From NCBI GenBank assembly GCA_964596675.1, contig CAZQUZ010000007.1:1-64000 (forward strand): a stretch of DNA of 64,000 nucleotides. The letters are read 5' to 3'. The notes below the pieces were generated by a model. It made no database searches. It was not told the DNA's origin and was given only the letters and a program-made list of their open reading frames with translations. Position numbers and translations under genes: made by a program. This document shows, in pieces, positions 20,392 through 31,264 of the stretch (positions within the stretch are counted from its first letter, which is position 1; the number at the start of each line of letters is the position of its first letter). This stretch comes from JAGOMW01 sp964596675. Lineage in GTDB: Bacteria > Patescibacteriota > Gracilibacteria > BD1-5 > UBA2023.

Positions 20392-20419
20392 TTGCTTTTA
20401 GAGACGTCATCTCTATAAT
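20392..20419 (+). promoter_or_regulatory. Promoter of tRNA-Phe
   Basis: TTGCTT, 16-nt spacer, TATAAT; the tRNA starts 12 nt after the -10 box. Confidence 0.75.
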
Positions 20420-20431
20420 GCACCTCGTCTT

Positions 20432-20507
20432 GGCGGGGTAGCTCAGTTGGTAGAGCAGCGGCCTGAAAAGCCGTGTGTCACCAGTTCAAGTCTGGTTCTC
20501 GCCACCA
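20432..20507 (+). tRNA. tRNA-Phe (GAA), CCA encoded
   Basis: 76-nt cloverleaf: acceptor GGCGGGG pairs with TCTCGCC, D arm GCTC/GAGC, anticodon loop CTGAAAA with anticodon GAA, T arm with GTTCAAG, and an encoded 3' CCA. A promoter precedes it and a terminator follows, so it is an independent unit. Confidence 0.97.
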
Positions 20508-20516
20508 CAAGATACC

Positions 20517-20547
20517 AAAATCTCTCTTAGAAGTAAGAGAGATTTTT
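20517..20547 (+). terminator. Terminator after tRNA-Phe
   Basis: Long inverted repeat AATCTCTCTTA / TAAGAGAGATT with a 4-nt loop and T5 tail. Confidence 0.9.
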
Positions 20548-20594
20548 GCTTTTATCAGGATATCATGCTAAACTGATAGCATAATACTCGTCTT

Positions 20595-21290
20595 ATGAAC
20601 TACATCAAACAATACGAAGGCATACCATTTAAGAATGTGAAAGATAAGGGTTTCGCGCCATATGTACTAGAAAAAGTACACATCCTCGCCACGAAATATA
20701 ACACACTCAATATCACGCTAGACTCACTTCCAGATCTCCCACGCCATCCTCAGCGAAAAGAGATACTCCGTGAAATATCCGAGAAGCTCACCGCATACTA
20801 CGGAGAAAAAGTCGATGCGATATCATGGTTCCTCGTGCTCTATCATGGAAATGATATTTTCGAAAGGTATACCTATAGAGATATCGCTCGTTTGCTCGGG
20901 GAGATGGGCATCACTCATACGGGGAAAAATGGACAACAAAATGTCTATCATGACACGAGTATCGCTAAAGTGCTCGCCGAGCTCTGATGGGAATCTCATA
21001 AAAATACCACCCATACCGAAAGTGGAAGAAAGAAAAAAGCTCTAAAAAAAACCATAGAGAATAATACAAAAATCATAGCTCTCACTGAAACTATAAAAAC
21101 CACATTACCGACAGCGATACCGATACCAGTGCAGTCCCCTGATGAGTATAGTACGCAATATGCGAAAAAGCTCTTAGAGCATATTCGAGTCTATTACCCA
21201 GATATCGATACATATGGATGACGCGTAAAGGCAAAAGTACTCAATCTTCTTGTATCAGATAGTATTTTTACCTCAGATTCATTCAGATAA
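20595..21290 (+). CDS. Hypothetical protein
   Basis: 231 residues, not recognised. The N-terminal half is helical and includes PYVLEKVHILATKYNTLNI and a segment that looks like a helix-turn-helix (FERYTYRDIARLLGEMGITHTGKNGQQNVYHDTSIAKVLAEL), possibly DNA-binding. A basic linker (GRKKKALKKTIENN) leads to a C-terminal helical part ending DSIFTSDSFR. Two UGA codons are read as Gly. The stop TAA lies 15 nt before the convergent rimO stop. Confidence 0.72.
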
Positions 21291-21305
21291 TTTTAGAGTT
21301 TTTCC

Positions 21306-22736
21306 CTAGTGAGAAAATGGATTTTTCACTCAGTCAGTATTCTCAGGTATGATATCTGAGAGTGTATAGGTGAGATAGCTTCATATAGATATATCGCCAC
21401 CTTCGATATCTGTGCGGAGTACCTCATCGTAGTCATCGACCTCTGGTGCGGCGAGTTCTGGACGGATGATGATAGTATTTTCTCGGATATCCATGATATA
21501 TCCATGTTGTTTTTGCTTCATTCGAGCATTTCTCTTCTCCTCATAGATCTCTGATAAAAGAGGATTTATGATATTGATGCGATTCTTCGCGACAGCATCA
21601 TCGACTTTGCCAGGGAGCTTCGAGCTCGCAGCGAGTGGCTCATCATGATACTGGAATATCCCCACCGATTCGAATCGGTATTTCTCTATAAAGTCGAGGA
21701 GTATCTGAAAGTCAGCATCTGTCTCGCCAGGAAATCCTATGATAAACGCTGTACGGATAAATGAATCTGGAAAATGTGCTCTGATGTACTCGATAAAACT
21801 ATCGATATGTGCTCGGTCATAGTGGCGACCCATGAGCTTCAGGATATTCTCACTCGCATGCTGGAATGGTATATCGAAGTAGGGGAGGAACTTCGTGAGC
21901 TTCGCAAGGCGCTCGAGATGAGAGAGTGTGAGGATATCTGGGTAGAGGTAATAGACTCTATAGGTGAAGTCTCACTCGATCGCATCGATCGCCTCGAGCA
22001 TCTCGATGAGACGAGGCTCACCATAGATATCTGTGCCGTATCTGGTCGTATCCTGTGAGAGTATCTGTATCTCACGGATACCCTCCCGGAGCATGAGCTT
22101 CACCTCTTCGACGATAGCCTCGATAGGACGAGACTGCTGGCGACCACGTATCGTCGGTATGATACAAAATGTACAGTTATTATCGCATCACTCTGCGACT
22201 TTTAGATACTCATATCCGAATGGTGCATGCATGTAGGCGCGTACCTCGTCACCCCTCCAGACGAATGCTTTTTTTCCTTTTCCTGGTGCCTCTATCGAGG
22301 CGAGATAGTTCGAGAGGGTTTTTTCTTTGGATTCTTTGTGTGCTTTTTTTGCTTGCACTATAGCACTGAGATTGAATTTCGACTTTTTCCCGAGGACGAG
22401 CTCTTCGATGACAGAGTAGCTCATAAATGGGACTATCGAGACGAGATTTTTTAGTCCCGCGAGAAATGCATCATCCTTCACACTCACATAGCAGCCCATG
22501 AGTATGAGCTTCTTCCCGAGAGAGTCATAGTACGAGAGAGTTTCTTCGCTTTCCTGTCGTGCCGATGAGAGGAATCCACAGGTATTTACGATGACGTACT
22601 CGGCGTCTTTATCCTCAGGATTATCATAAAACTCTATAGGCGCGCGATCAGAGTATTTGAGTATTTCACCGATGGCGTATTCGAGGTCGACGAGATTTTT
22701 CGAGCAGCCCAGATTGATAGCAGAAAATGCGAACAT
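21306..22736 (-). CDS. rimO: Ribosomal protein uS12 methylthiotransferase RimO
   Basis: 476 residues. Radical-SAM methylthiotransferase: N-terminal UPF0004 domain with INLGCSKNLVDLEY, VNTCGFL and MGCYV (three cluster Cys), and a radical SAM domain with CDNNCTFCIIP (CxxxCxxC). The GRQQSRP, LPYFDIPFQHAS and IIGFPGE segments are typical. NLGCSKN favours RimO over MiaB; the target would be the conserved Asp of S12. A TRAM-like C-terminal region follows. Three UGA codons are read as Gly, one just before the first SAM Cys. The middle contains an insertion rich in Lys and Glu (residues about 120-165). Confidence 0.93.
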
Positions 22737-22813
22737 ATCGTAAGAAGGGAATGATTATATATTTTGCCTGGAAGTATAGAAAAAAACTTGCAAAAAGCAA
22801 ATTATTGACAATA

Positions 22814-23128
22814 ATGAATTTATATATGAAAAAAATAAAATCACCTGATACACTCACTATTGAAGAGATTCAGAGTATCTCAGAAAAAACAAAACATACG
22901 ATACGTTCGTATCTAGAAGTATCTGAAGAGATAAAGAAAGTTACAGAATTATTCAGACTCATCCTTTCCGCGAATACAGAGATTCTCTTAAGAAAATGAA
23001 TCACTGATATATCTCAAGAGATAGACATAAAGACTATGCTAGATCATCTTCCATATCCCACGAAGGATGCCATGCATCAAGTGCTTGGAAAAGAATTTAT
23101 AGATAAGGATGCTATATCGAATATATAA
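22814..23128 (+). CDS. Small hypothetical helical protein
   Basis: 104 residues from ATG 22814 (ATG 22826 is an equally good start). Mostly helical and charged: TIEEIQSISEKTKHTIRSYLEVSEEIKKVTELFRL, then GITDISQEIDIKTMLDHLPYPTKDAMHQVL. One UGA is read as Gly. No family recognised. It is followed after 26 nt by another unknown gene, so the two are likely co-transcribed. Confidence 0.65.
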
Positions 23129-23154
23129 TTGTATATTATTTTTAGAAAAATATT

Positions 23155-23730
23155 ATGGATACTCCACCAAATATCAAAGTTTCTACCATCAGTAAAATAT
23201 CAAATAAGTTTAAAAAATCTCTTATCCAGAAACTACAGTGAGAGACATGATATTCTATAGAAATAATACTCGGGTTACTACAGGATGATAGAGAAATCTT
23301 AAAGAAGTATCGCATGACTGATCCTGAGACAATCCTGGATATCCCTACATTATTAAGAAGTCTTTCCTCAGAAGCCAGTAGTATTATGCAGAGATTCTTC
23401 GATGATATCATATTTGCAAAATCACTCCGTACAATGCCACTCAAAGACATAGATGCGGCTGTAAATGCATTTATACAAAACGGAGGGGAAATGAATCCCG
23501 TCATACACTCTACTATTCTATCGAGAAAGAAAGAGTCTCAGAATACTATCGTAGAACCATCAACTAATCTCCCGATACAAAAAATAACGACACATACCCA
23601 AGAAAAAATACAAAATACTACAGGACTCTCTCCAGAGCTCTTATCATTAATCGAAAGCTGAGGACTCTCACGATGACTCTGATGAGGTGGAAGTCATAAT
23701 AAAAAGAAGAGTCAATTTCATAAGAAATAA
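23155..23730 (+). CDS. Hypothetical protein with Gly/Lys-rich tail
   Basis: 191 residues, not recognised. Helical body with LKKYRMTDPETILDIPTLLR and KSLRTMPLKDIDAAVNAFIQNGG, then a linker and a tail with four UGA glycines in a GGLSRGLGGGGSH pattern followed by Lys residues. Partner of the preceding small gene. The glycine-rich tail depends almost wholly on UGA codons. Confidence 0.68.
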
Positions 23731-23825
23731 TAATACAATAGCTATAATTTTTGTCTTACTCTTTTTCTAAAAAAGTAACAAAAAATTAATAATCTGTACC
23801 TATTATGTTCTCATAATCTATATTT

Positions 23826-26234
23826 ATGAGACGCTTCCTTGTAGCTACTTTTCTCATGTGTTTTATCACGACCGAGGTATGGGCTGGGGTCGAAATCGTA
23901 GCCCTACTGCCGAACCCTGTATGAGATGATACACTCTGAGAGTATATAGACATACGAAATACTGGCTGTGAGTCGGTCGATATCGGGGGATATACTCTCT
24001 CTGATGTGAGCGCGAAGACTTTCATCATACCATCTGGCATAACCCTTTCTGCCCATGAGGAGCGGAGATTTCTCTATAGTGAGACGAAGATTGCTCTGAA
24101 TAACTCTGGGGATGAAACCATATATCTGAAGGATACTCTCTGAGTCTTCGTGGACTCCTATAGCTATAACGGCACACAGAAAGATGATGTCATACTTACT
24201 ATCAGCTATACTGATACATCCTGTGATACTTCTATCATCTCAGATGCGGGGAGTATCGCATCGACGGGCTCTCTAGATACTCCTACAGAGATGAGCTCTG
24301 GCACTCTCGCTACATGAAGTGGGGATATCCTCTCAGAAAGTGGTACGAGTATGCCTACTGCATCATGAAGTGATATGACATCGAGTGGTACTGTAGATAG
24401 CTCTTCTGGTGCCTTATCCGATACTGGCATGACGCTCTCTGGCGCGACAGGACTCGTGGATAGTACGTCGGGGAGTACTATGCCTACAGATACTGGAGCG
24501 ATGGTGATACCCGAGATATATACCGAGACGTGATCACTCGCGCCGATATCTCTCGTTTATGATGATGTTGATACAGATAGTAGGATCGATACTCTCATGA
24601 TACTCTATCCATATGCACTGACATGAGTCCTCCATACTGGTAGTATCGCACTCTACTCGAGTACGGGGTGACTCTCGAGTACGAGGATAGATACTCAGAC
24701 TGGATATATCGTCGATGCGACTCTCTCTGGATATACTCTCATACTCACTCTGGTCGAGTGAGATATCGAGAAGACAGCACTCAAAATCAATAATAGCACA
24801 TCGAGCGATTTACGACTGAAGACTATTTCTGATATGGGATTTCGCTCTGTATGATGACAGGTGCCGGTAGGATTTCTCCTGACATCATCGTTCGATAGCT
24901 ATCGAGCTATCACATCGAACATAGTCACAGTATCCACAGCCTCCTGAGCGACTACTTCATCCGATATCATCTCCACTCCAGTATCATTTCCAGATATCAT
25001 CCCGACACTCCAGTCTCCGACGAATGCGACGCTCTCGTGATGAGTATTCATCTGTACGACCCGAGAGTGTCGGATAAATATCACACTCGAACCGATATTC
25101 TCATCGGGATATAGTATGCGCGACTATGTGTGTGCATTTGGTACTGGTGATATCCTAGAGGCTGACGCCGACTGTAACCCTACGACTGTCTACTACTCCT
25201 CGAGTGGCACATATATTATGGAGCTCACATCGAAAACATCTCCTCTCATGTCAGTTCGTGTGAACTATCCTGTTATTTTCGATATCGTGGTCTCGAGCAC
25301 ATCATCGAGCCCATGAGCTTGAGTTATCGATACTATCCGTCCAGTCGCCATCCTCGAGCTCGATGGCAAGTGGAAAGACTACTATGAGCAGATAGGTACC
25401 TATGAGATGCGCTGCTATAGCTGGACCTGTAGTCTGAACTTCACGGCTGAGCGCTCGCATGATCCTGGTGGCGGGAAGGTGAGATTTTTCTGGATATATG
25501 GGACCAATCGCGTCTGATGGTCAGAGGATCCTGGTACACAGAAGTACACTGCTGGGACGCACGAGATGATACTCAGAGTCATAGATATGGCAGGGAACTA
25601 TGACGAGGTGCGATATATCGTCCATGTCGTGGGTCCTCGCCCAAAAGTAGAGAAACCGCCTACCGAGAAAAAACAGAAATCCTCGAAAGTATCCGATACA
25701 GAGAAATCTATAAAAAAGAAAAAACCGAAAAAACTAAAAATGGTATTTTTCTCACCACCGACCCTCGAGCTCCAGGGGCGCACTGGTACTACATGAGATG
25801 ATATATATACCTGCCAATACAAGCGTACTCCTCACTGTAGTCTGAACTTCACTCTCGACGAGACACTCCGTGGCTATATCTATAGCTGGATACTCGACTG
25901 AGAGCTCGTCCATACTGGGAAAAATCCGAAATCCTGGAAACTCTCACCCGGCGAGCACGCTCTCGTGCTCCGCACCTATCTGAGTGGTGCACTCGAGCCA
26001 GTCGATACTCAGCTCTACTCACTCGTCGTCGAGCCTGCTCCTCGAGTCGCGAAAAAACCGAAACCGAAAAAACCAAAATCTCCATCGCCTGCCATAGTAG
26101 AGGTCATACCTACTACGTATGCCGATAATTCACAGACGACTCCAGATGCGAGTCATACCGCATGAATCGTTATGATGATATTTTCTGCTGGGATAGGGAT
26201 GGGGTATGCGCTACGGAGGAGGAAATATCTATAA
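23826..26234 (+). CDS. Large surface protein with lamin-tail domain and beta-sandwich repeats
   Basis: 802 residues. A signal peptide (RRFLVATFLMCFITTEVWA) is followed by a lamin-tail domain (about 22-130: VEIVALLPNPVGDD...GEYIDIRNTGCESVDIGGYTL ... FIIPSGITLSAHEE). A long Ser/Thr/Gly linker, several Ig/PKD-like beta domains with paired Cys, Lys/Pro-rich spacers (KKKKPKKLK and KKPKPKKPK) and a C-terminal helix with basic tail (GIVMMIFSAGIGMGYALRRRKYL) complete it. The two C-terminal modules share a CxYxxTxCSLNFT-like core, a tandem duplication. This architecture suits a cell-wall or membrane-anchored adhesin. More than fifteen UGA codons. Its stop abuts that of the convergent hydrolase. Confidence 0.82.
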
Positions 26235-27155
26235 TTAGAATACCTGAGCCCATGTGCTATGTCATGAAGGGATGTTATTTATTGACTCCTCGTAATAATT
26301 AGAGTTTTTTATATGACTTTCGGGTATCTGGAGCAATGCTGTTAGCAAGAGTATCGCTAAGAAATTATTAAGTTTTTTATCAAATACCTGTTCTCTGATA
26401 TCTATAATATTTTCAGCATTGTGTCATGTGGGTATTTTTCTATTAAAAGGGATATTCATGGGATTAGATTTGCTGATGATCTGTCCCACTATTTTCTTTT
26501 TTTCGGATATATGACTCACGACATCATGAAACTCTCGGAGCTGTTCAGCGAAGTCTCTCGCTCGTATAGAGTACTCCAGGCCATAGAGTTTCATCAGAGT
26601 GGTATCCTCTCTATCAGATACAGCGGATATATCTCATTTCCATCATTTTTCTCGCAAGAGTGCGATAAATTGCTCATTTATATCGAGCGTATCGACTGCT
26701 AGACTACGGAGAAAATTATCACTAAAGTGGAGTCACTTTCTCGAAAAGATTTTTTGTATCTGTGATCATGGGAAGATATCGAGATGGAGTGGGATATGTA
26801 TGAGTGTGATCTCTCGCGTATGGTCGAGAATCTCAGGATATCTCAGTAGTGTATGCATGAGTGTACGTCATCCGAGACTGTGTCATCTGAGTGCGAGCTC
26901 TGTATGGTGTCCATGAGAGATATCCGTCTCGATGAGCTCGAGTATCTGCCCGGCGGATGACTCTATAGTATCATCATAGTCAGACTCGATATCAGCACGG
27001 AATGATGTCGTCTCTGTTGTGTGTTTTTTTCCGAGATGCTTTATATATTTCTGGATGTTCTGGTCAAATGACTCATACCCCATGCCAGCGAATTCGACTG
27101 CATGGAGATGGGTATCTTTTGGTGTGATGATTTTTTCGAGCTTTTGTCCTATCAT
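26235..27155 (-). CDS. Alpha/beta-hydrolase-like protein
   Basis: 306 residues. LALRGHSLGGRTLMHTLLRYP contains the nucleophile elbow GHSLGG typical of alpha/beta hydrolases, near residue 95, and HLHAVEFAGMGYESFDQ precedes it. The later part is helical and divergent, and the acid and His of the triad cannot be assigned by eye. The start ATG 27155 is chosen because it lies 7 nt after TATAAT; the in-frame ATG 27164 overlaps the -10 box. Several UGA codons are read as Gly, including one directly after LALR in the elbow. Substrate unknown. Confidence 0.7.
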
Positions 27156-27162
27156 GTATATC

Positions 27163-27190
27163 ATTATATCACAGATATGTACTTTTTCAA
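27163..27190 (-). promoter_or_regulatory. Leaderless promoter of the alpha/beta-hydrolase gene
   Basis: Minus strand: TTGAAA, 16-nt spacer, TATAAT, then 7 nt to ATG 27155. Confidence 0.7.
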
Positions 27191-27296
27191 ATTTTCTCGA
27201 ATCATTATAGTTATAGTGACTTTCTCTCTAGTATACTGCCGTCTTGTACACATTTTTCGGAGGGTCGCATCGTCAATCTGGATTTTCTCAATTTAT

Positions 27297-27323
27297 TTGC
27301 TTCTAAAAAATATCTCATATAAT
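27297..27323 (+). promoter_or_regulatory. Promoter of the candidate structured RNA
   Basis: TTGCTT, 15-nt spacer, TATAAT. No credible ORF starts just downstream, but a structured region and a strong terminator follow. Confidence 0.55.
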
Positions 27324-27330
27324 AGCTTAT

Positions 27331-27540
27331 GTATTCTCTCTACTCTCGTGCATCTGGTCGGTATTTTTCTCTACAAATTATACCGCTTCCTAGGGCGGAT
27401 GCCATAGTCTCCTATGGAGTCCGATCCGCTGTCATCATATCGAGCAGTACTCGGTATGATCTCATTGCACACAGGGATAAAATAAGATCTATAACGGTAT
27501 AGAGGGACTATAAAAAATCACCACGTAAGTGGTGCTTTTT
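27331..27540 (+). ncRNA. Candidate structured non-coding RNA, class unknown
   Basis: About 210 nt between a promoter and a terminator, without a convincing ORF. Visible pairing: an outer stem TATACCG (27379-27385) with CGGTATA (27495-27501); inside it hairpin 1 GCGGAT/ATCCGC (27395-27400 with 27424-27429) containing CCATAG/CTATGG; and hairpin 2 ATCATATCGAG/CTCGGTATGAT (27434-27460) with one G-U pair. The nested closing stem over two strong hairpins argues for a real RNA. It lacks the RNase P, tmRNA and SRP RNA hallmark sequences that I looked for; 6S-like RNA cannot be excluded. Confidence 0.45.
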
Positions 27541-27541
27541 T
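27512..27541 (+). terminator. Terminator of the candidate ncRNA
   Basis: Stem TCACCAC / GTGGTG with a GTAA loop, A-rich on the left and T6 on the right. Confidence 0.88.
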
Positions 27542-27590
27542 ATTATATGCGGGATATATAGTGCTTTTACATTGGTTAATGTAATGATTG

Positions 27591-27655
27591 TGTCATTCCT
27601 GCGTATGCAGGAATCTATGCTCACTGCTGGATTCTGGGACAAGCCCAGAATGACA
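27591..27655. repeat. Palindromic interspersed repeat, copy 1 (65 bp)
   Basis: Starts TGTCATTCCTGC and ends AGAATGACA, with internal pairing CCTGCGTATGCAGG and TTCTGGGACAAGCCCAGAA. It belongs to the same family as 35262-35373 and, inverted, 62744-62809. Here it is intergenic, just after the candidate ncRNA terminator and before the 3' end of the next minus-strand gene. Confidence 0.85.
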
Positions 27656-27665
27656 GAATAGTGTA

Positions 27666-28868
27666 TTATTTAAGTGAGGACTCTATAACATCCGATGCAG
27701 ATGGAGGATTCGGATTCTCTGTGGGAGCATCATATGTGTAGCGCTCTGTCTGTGTCGTCGTCGCTCGGATATCTGACTGGAGTGTATGTACATGTGTGAA
27801 GATTCATGAGATGAGTCTGAGTATCGGTGTACCGTGCTCAGCATTTCTCACACCAGAGCTCATGATATCTATGATAGGGAATAGAAGGATGAGGAGGATA
27901 GTATCCATGTATCCTGGCGTGAGTATCCATCCGGCGATGAATATGAGTGTGATGAGAGCCCCCTCGATGATGAGTCCTCTATATGGACGATATCGTGGGA
28001 TGAAGAGTGACGGGAGGGTGAATAGGTTCCATATCGGGAGTCCGATGAGTCCGACTGGCATGAAGTATGGAGGCATCTCTCCTGATCATGCTGGGGCTCG
28101 CTCGAGTGCGCGTCTGTAGTACTCGGCATAGGTCATCGTCTTTTCTCAGCCTACGATGACGCGGAGAAAGAGTCATGCCGACTGCATGCTCGCGATGATA
28201 TGTGCCTCGACCTCGACTGCGCTCGGGAGGTGTGAGAGCATCTGTGGTGCGACCCATCGCCCCATGAGGAGGAGTGATACCCCCTCGACTACGATCGCGA
28301 TGATGCCGACTGCCATGACGAGAAATGAGAAAAAACTCTCTCCACCATTCCCGAAAAATGACGTCACGATATAGAGCATCATGAATGTCGACCCGATGAT
28401 GCGCGCACGCGTGATGAGTGGACTATCATGACGTGAAGAGACGAATATACCGACATACGGTATGAGACTCGCGAGTATGCGGATACTATCCTCTTCGCGC
28501 TCTATACGCACTACATCCATATGACCCATACCATCGAGCATATTCGATTCGGAGAGACTCGTGAAGCTATCGGTCACATCACCATGATAGGCTCTATAGG
28601 CTCCCCGCATGAGAAATATGATAGAAACCGTCATGATGCTCGCGATGACGATAGTCCGGATATCGATACCGAAAAACGATACTCCGATATATCCTCTGAG
28701 CATGAAATATATGATAATCGCCACGAATGTGAGTCCGATGATTTTCGATGATGCCCGTGCGTGCCTCTGCACATAGGGATCAGCGAGTGGAGTTCATTTT
28801 TTCGCGAGGAGAAAGAGTGGTCCTAGGAAAAAATAACTGATGAGCGCGTTTATGTGATTTTGGTCCAT
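27666..28868 (-). CDS. Polytopic membrane protein with repeated Tic20/DUF4870-like units
   Basis: 400 residues, about eight hydrophobic helices. The N-terminus (NALISYFFLGPLFLLAKKG ... YVQRHARASSKIIGL) resembles Tic20/DUF4870 four-helix modules, in which a polar loop ends in an RHA-type motif. A second, weaker copy appears near residue 130 (SLIPYVGIFVSSRHDSPLITRARI) and possibly a third near 290. The C-terminus is soluble. Three UGA codons are read as Gly. Function unknown; family call is from pattern only. It is transcribed after the flippase gene. Confidence 0.68.
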
Positions 28869-28941
28869 AGTGTGTGGGATAATATCTCTCACTATCATAT
28901 CAGAAAACTCTAGAACTTCCAAATTTTGGAGTGGTATTTTT

Positions 28942-30243
28942 CTATTTTTCTGTTCTCGTGAGAGAGCGGACGGCCGTATATGTCAGTATGAGCAGGAGCA
29001 CCTGCGAAGCGAGGGTCACCCAGGCAGACCCGATGAAGCTATAAAGCGGGATGAATATGATATTTCCCACGATATTTATGATGGCGACGATAGCATTTAT
29101 CGTGAGCATCTTCCGCTCGGCACCACGCGCGATGAGGATATAGGTGTAGAGTGATGAGATGAAGTACACGAAAAATATCCATCCCACGATACGGAGTGCA
29201 TCGACCGAGCTATATCATGTTATCATAGTCTCGATATACTCTCGACTCGATATGAGGAGGAGGATACTATCCGCGAAAAATGTGAGTATGAGGGCTCAGA
29301 ACGCTCCACCGCTCGCGAGGAGGATGAGAGAGTGTCGGACTATTTTCTGGTATTTCGCCCACTCTTTTCGCTCGATGAGTCCGGTGAGGACTGGGAGGAG
29401 CGAGTTTAGGAATATCGTCCCATACATCATCCCGACTTCGACGAGCTTCATCGGGAGGGCGTAGAGTGCGACTGCCATATCTGCTATATCATCTGGCGTC
29501 ATCACAGAGAGGAGGATGGTGTCCACCTTAAAAAATATGACATTCAGAAATAGCGCGAGTCCATAGGGGAGGGAAGTGCGGATGATATGGATGATATAGT
29601 CTCGCTCCCAGAGAAATCGGATACGCATATGTCGACTCGCATACCACCAGGTGAGCGCGGTCATGAGGATATTGCCAGCGAGGCCTGCGAGCATGATGAG
29701 CGTGAATCTCTCTGTCTGAGCTGCACTCGCGAAAAATGTCACACACATCACGATCGTCCCGAATGTCAGGAGCTTCCCTGCGGTATTCGCGACGAGAGAG
29801 AACTCGGTACGGAGTGTCGCCTGGAGGTAGCTCATGAGAGAGCTATTTATGAGTCCTGCGAGAGTAAATACGCTCGCTATACCCACACCGATGAGTGCCG
29901 TCATATCATCATATCCGGGGAGCATGAGTGCGATGATGAGTGATAGTGCTATAATGATGACTCCGGAGAGGGTACGGAGTGCGAGTACATTCCCAGATAT
30001 GCGCTCGACCATCCGTGCATCGTGTGCATGACTCGATATCTCTCTCACGGTGATAGTGTAGAGTCCGAGATCCGCGATGACAGCGAATATAGAGAGATAG
30101 TTATATATCTTCGAGTAGAGTCCGTATCCTGCGATATCGAGGTAGTTCGTGAGGATTTTTATCATCACGATAGAGATGAGGGCGGTCAGGACTTTCGCAC
30201 CGATCTGCGCGAGCGTGTTCGTATATATCTTTCGAGTAGGCAT
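28942..30243 (-). CDS. Polysaccharide/lipid flippase (MATE/MVF-type, Wzx-like)
   Basis: 433 residues with about twelve transmembrane helices. The N-terminus (IYTNTLAQIGAKVLTALISIVMIKILTNYLDIAGYGLYSKIYNYL) is typical of polysaccharide-biosynthesis flippases (PF01943/PF13440 type), followed by ADLGLYTITVREIS. These proteins flip lipid-linked oligosaccharides across the membrane. Two UGA codons are read as Gly. No glycosyltransferases are adjacent; the downstream neighbour is the Tic20-like membrane protein. Confidence 0.88.
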
Positions 30244-30313
30244 GCGCCGATTATAGAGAAATGCGGGGAAAAGGCAAAAAGACTACGTTTCTCTTGTGTC
30301 AGAGAGAGGAAAG

Positions 30314-30338
30314 ACAAAAAATCCGCGCGAGAGCGGAT
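30314..30338 (-). terminator. Terminator downstream of the gene at 30419
   Basis: Minus strand: stem ATCCGC / GCGGAT with a 6-nt loop and a T6 run. Confidence 0.75.
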
Positions 30339-30418
30339 ATCCCATCTGTTATATAGACTTCAAAATTAACTGTATATACGATTTTCGAAAAACCAAAAGA
30401 GATAAAGTGTCAAAGAGA

Positions 30419-31231
30419 CTATTTATCCAATACAACGACACTACTGACAGCGCGCCTCCGCCAATATCAGTTATTGCCTGCGACCGCCTCATCACGGCGC
30501 GTGCCCAATGCGCGGACACCACCATCACCAAAAAGCGAGCCAGAACCCAACCCCGCCCAATCCCCCAAGTCATACACCTTCGCATCATCAGCATTACGCC
30601 AGCCAAGTGGTGCTTGACCCATTGCGGCGAGTTTTTGAAGGTTTGTTTTTCCTTCTGCTGCGTTATAGATATCACGGAGTTCGCCATTATAGTCTTTATC
30701 AAGTGTGGCAAGGTGTCCGCCGTTCATCTCTGCCATCCATTTGCGAGCAGCAAAGTTGCGGTAATGAATAATTGGGTAAAATCCTGCCTCTGTGGCTTCG
30801 TCTTTTGTCATTCTCGCGATATATGGGAATGCTTCGTACACTTTTTTGAAGAGGTCAAAACCCTTATAAGGTTTTCCGTCGATTTCTTCTTGAAAGTCTT
30901 CAAAACTTACTTGCCAATCAATTGGTGCTTTTTGATGATCTTTTGCGAATTGTATTTGTTCTGATTCCGACATTGTTGAGGTATTAACTTCAAAACCTCC
31001 TATACCCCCTTCTTCTATAGTTTGTGTAAACTTCTTTTGTTGTTCTGGAGTAAGCGACATACTTTCGAGTGGCATCGCGAGGATTTTCTTGCCTGCTATT
31101 TCTATTGTTTTAGGTCATTCAAGAGCAGTTTGTGTTTTTTCTCTAATTCCCTGAACAGTCGAGACTATCCCTGTATGAATCTTTGCTCTCATACGTTGAA
31201 GTGTGTCGTAAAGTTTTTCTTGAAAATCCAT
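30419..31231 (-). CDS. Hypothetical protein, possibly acquired
   Basis: 270 residues, not recognised. N-terminal helical region (KLYDTLQRMRAKIHTGIVSTVQGIREK), then EGPKTIEIAGKKILAMPLESMSLTPEQQKKFTQTIEEGG and a Trp/Gly/Asp-rich C-terminus (HYRNFAARKWMAEMNGGHLATL ... GWRNADDAKVYDLGDWAGLGSGS). Codon choice (GAA, CTT, GCG, GGC) differs from neighbours, and only two UGA codons occur although Gly is abundant, which hints at recent acquisition. It has its own consensus promoter and terminator. Confidence 0.72.
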
Positions 31232-31264
31232 AAAAAATATGATAAAAAAGTTGACACTAATTTC

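Noticed and set aside
27177..27407. 76-residue hydrophobic ORF on the plus strand
   Set aside because: It starts 22 nt from the divergent hydrolase start, overlaps the promoter and first part of the candidate RNA, and has no promoter of its own in the usual position. Kept only as a weak alternative.
30296..30964. 222-codon plus-strand ORF
   Set aside because: It overlaps the minus-strand gene at 30419-31231, which has a consensus promoter, a terminator and a better composition.
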